64,000 nucleotides of DNA, from assembly GCF_000020665.1 (NCBI RefSeq), contig NC_011071.1:2222501-2286500 (forward strand), written 5' to 3'. Position 1 is the stretch's first letter; every line of letters begins with the position of its first letter. The notes beneath the pieces were generated by a model. The model was given only the letters and a program-made list of their open reading frames with translations, made no database searches and was not told the DNA's origin. The position numbers and the translations under genes are program-made. Below are positions 62,164 to 64,000 of the stretch, in pieces. The stretch comes from Stenotrophomonas maltophilia R551-3. Lineage in GTDB: Bacteria; Pseudomonadota; Gammaproteobacteria; Xanthomonadales; Xanthomonadaceae.

Positions 62164-63033
62164 TCAAACGCTGGCGGCCGACGTTCGCCGCCGGTACCGC
62201 TCGATCCAGTCCAGTGACGGGGCAATGCCGCCGAACGGGAAGAAGTGCGGGCTGATCTGGCCGTGCCCGGCCGTCAGCCCACTCACCAACCGATCCACAA
62301 ACACCTCCGGCCCCGCCGTTCCCAGCAGCCGACCGATCGAGATGCCATACCGCGCCAGCATCGATGCACTGGCACCCACGCCGCACATCGCGGCGTAGCG
62401 GGCCAACCGCGCAATGCTGGCCGGCCCCGGCACGCCCACCAGCACTGGCACCGTGATGCCACGGGCCCGCAGTGCATCCAGCCAGGCCAGCACGATATCG
62501 GCATCGAAGCCGAACTGGGTGATGATCAGCGGTGCCATGCCGCGCGCCTCGATGACCTGGCACTTACGCTCCAGCACGCGCCAACGGTCCTCGGTGTTCA
62601 TCACCGGATGCCCTTCCGGATGCCCGCCCATGGCAACAACCTTGATGCCGCAACGTTCAAGAAGGCCGGTCTCGATGATCGAAGTACTGTCGGCATATGG
62701 GCCTGCGGGCGTGGAAAGATCACCCGCGATAAGCAGGCACTTCGCTACCCCGGCTTCGCTGGCGGCACGTTCCAGGAACCGCTCAAGCGCTGCACGCGAC
62801 CCGATACGGCGGGCAGAGAGATGCGGCATCGGCTCGAAGCCGAGCTCGCGCACCGTGCGAGCGGCCGCCAGCCGGGCATCGTCGTCCTCATTCGCCAGGT
62901 AGGGAATCGAGATCGTCGTCCCGGGAGCGATGCGGCCCGCTTCCGCGCGCAGTGCCGGCATGGCCTTGGCGCTCACTTCCAGCGAAAACGTGTTGATGAA
63001 GGCTTCCGCCCGCTGCGATCCGGGTGCGGGCAT
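62164..63033 (-). CDS. Divergent methylenetetrahydrofolate reductase-like protein
   Basis: 289 aa from the ATG at 63033, overlapping the metR stop by one base (TGATG). TIM barrel of the MTHFR family, seen in FEPMPHLSARR, CLLIAGDLSTPAGPYADS, and APLIITQFGFDADI. The N-terminal FEFFPPK motif of MetF, carrying the catalytic glutamate, is replaced by FSLEVSAK. It may be a second MTHFR for one-carbon or demethylation metabolism rather than the main MetF. Control by the co-transcribed MetR is likely. Confidence 0.75.
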   Translation of the reverse strand: MPAPGSQRAEAFINTFSLEVSAKAMPALRAEAGRIAPGTTISIPYLANEDDDARLAAARTVRELGFEPMPHLSARRIGSRAALERFLERAASEAGVAKCLLIAGDLSTPAGPYADSTSIIETGLLERCGIKVVAMGGHPEGHPVMNTEDRWRVLERKCQVIEARGMAPLIITQFGFDADIVLAWLDALRARGITVPVLVGVPGPASIARLARYAAMCGVGASASMLARYGISIGRLLGTAGPEVFVDRLVSGLTAGHGQISPHFFPFGGIAPSLDWIERYRRRTSAASV

Positions 63034-63947
63034 CAACGGGCTCCGCCTGCATTGCCGGCAACCGGCGTGCTGTTACGCGCCAGTTCGACGAAGGCCTGCA
63101 GGTAGTCGATACCGATATCGGCCTCGCGCGCGCCCAGGTAGATCTGCTTGGGAATGCCTTTCGCACCCAGGCGCACCGGCACCACGTCCATGCGTGCGGC
63201 ATATTCCTCCACCAGCCAACGCGGCATGGCGGCCACGCCGCGACCGCTGGCCACCATCTGCATCATGATGTCGGTGGTTTCGATGGTCTTGTGGCGCCGC
63301 GGCGTAATGCCCGCCGGCAGCAGGAACTGGTTGTAGATATCCAGGCGCTCGAACGGTACCGGGTAGCTGATCAGCACTTCCTGGCCGAGCTGGCGCGGCT
63401 TTACGTGATCCACCTTGGCCAGGGCGTGATTCCTGGCCACCACCAGCACCTGCTCGTAGTCGAACACGGGCACGAACTTCAGGCCCGGCTTCAGCAGCGG
63501 GTCCGGCGTGACCAGCAGGTCGATCTCGTAGCCGAACAGTGCACCGATGCCGCCGAACTGGAACTTCTGCTTGACGTCCACATCCACGTCCGGCCACGCG
63601 GCCAGGTACGGCGAGACGATCTTCAGCAACCACTGGTAACAGGGATGGCATTCCATGCCGATGCGCAGCGCGCCTCGCTCGCCCTGGGCGAACTGGCCCA
63701 GGCGCTCCTCGGCCAGGTCCAGCTGCGGCAGCACGCGGTTGGCCACCGCCAGCAGGTACTGCCCGGCCTGGGTCAAGCGCAGGCTGCGGCCTTCGCGCAG
63801 CCAGACATCGGTGCCGAGCTGCTGCTCCAGCTTCTTCATGCTGTGGCTGAGGGCTGACTGGGTCAGGTTGAGCACGCCGGCGGCAGCAGTCAGCGAGCCC
63901 TGTTGCTCGACCTGCTGCACGATGCTGAGGTGGATCCGTTCCAACAT
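63033..63947 (-). CDS. metR: LysR-family regulator, MetR-like
   Basis: 304 aa. Winged HTH with VEQQGSLTAAAGVLNLTQSA, then LSHSMKKLEQQLG, and an effector domain very like MetR (RIGMECHPCYQWL, LLVTPDPLLKPGLKFVPVFD, then MMQMVASGRGVAAMPRWLVE). MetR activates methionine genes with homocysteine as co-effector. It heads the operon with the MTHFR-like gene. Upstream, TGGT-N8-ACCA at about 63973-63988 is a possible LysR-type site. Confidence 0.88.
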   Translation of the reverse strand: MLERIHLSIVQQVEQQGSLTAAAGVLNLTQSALSHSMKKLEQQLGTDVWLREGRSLRLTQAGQYLLAVANRVLPQLDLAEERLGQFAQGERGALRIGMECHPCYQWLLKIVSPYLAAWPDVDVDVKQKFQFGGIGALFGYEIDLLVTPDPLLKPGLKFVPVFDYEQVLVVARNHALAKVDHVKPRQLGQEVLISYPVPFERLDIYNQFLLPAGITPRRHKTIETTDIMMQMVASGRGVAAMPRWLVEEYAARMDVVPVRLGAKGIPKQIYLGAREADIGIDYLQAFVELARNSTPVAGNAGGAR

Positions 63948-64000
63948 GACGATGAATACCGCTCATGGATTGGTGAAGTAATACCATTTTACGTCATGGA

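Overview
The window looks like a chromosomal segment of a high-GC gammaproteobacterium of the Xanthomonadaceae, most likely Stenotrophomonas (S. maltophilia group). The reasons are the strong G/C bias at third codon positions, GTAG-headed REP hairpins of the SMAG type (7373-7397, 13413-13436), the fruR/fruB-fruK-fruA-porin layout, and the density of TetR/LysR-controlled detoxification and efflux genes. The species is an inference. I see no rRNA, tRNA, CRISPR array, prophage or insertion sequence; nearly everything is protein-coding with short intergenic gaps.

Layout. 1-4.2 kb: arsenic resistance operon (thioredoxin-type arsC, ACR3 efflux, thioredoxin reductase, arsO-like flavoprotein) facing a second arsC. 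4.5-7.4 kb: a membrane protein that looks frameshifted, a membrane TPR protein, then a small-protein gene with a long highly structured leader. 7.5-13 kb: periplasmic aldehyde oxidoreductase operon paoABC with its XdhC chaperone and a MocA-type cytidylyltransferase. 13.4-18.2 kb: Ohr/OsmC, NmrA-like SDR, LysR, a mini sigma-like protein containing only region 4, an AhpD-like protein, a cupin and a full ECF41 sigma factor. Two copies of the ECF41 promoter pattern TGTCACA-N16-CGTC sit directly before the full and the mini sigma genes. 18.3-25.6 kb: metallo-hydrolase, TetR plus DUF1348, secreted haloperoxidase-like hydrolase, then a TetR gene divergent from an Old Yellow Enzyme/SDR/zinc-free alcohol dehydrogenase-like operon with a 32-bp operator palindrome. 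25.7-33.3 kb: UvrA paralogue, LysR, and a divergent MFS/aldo-keto reductase/cupin/hydrolase operon.

33.3-41 kb: iron-uptake locus fecI-fecR-TonB receptor-PepSY protein with a Fur-box-like site upstream, a lipoprotein and a small membrane protein. 41.2-49.7 kb: AraC regulator divergent from a complete RND tripartite pump (lipoprotein adaptor, permease, NodT-type outer membrane factor) followed by two TetR regulators. 49.7-51.6 kb: a solitary nuoD paralogue and an orphan Rap1a/Tai-type immunity protein. 51.7-59.4 kb: fructose PTS regulon (fruR, fruB, fruK, fruA, OprB porin). 59.5-62.1 kb: fasciclin protein, membrane protein, secreted trypsin-like protease, small secreted protein. 62.2-64 kb: divergent methylenetetrahydrofolate-reductase-like protein with metR.

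Most of the region deals with toxic or reactive compounds (arsenic, aldehydes, peroxides, electrophilic alkenes, drugs) and with iron and fructose uptake. The strongest candidates for something under-described are the ECF41/mini-sigma circuit, the structured leader at 6.3-6.5 kb, the orphan nuoD beside an efflux pump, and a 14-bp palindrome present twice 55 kb apart.
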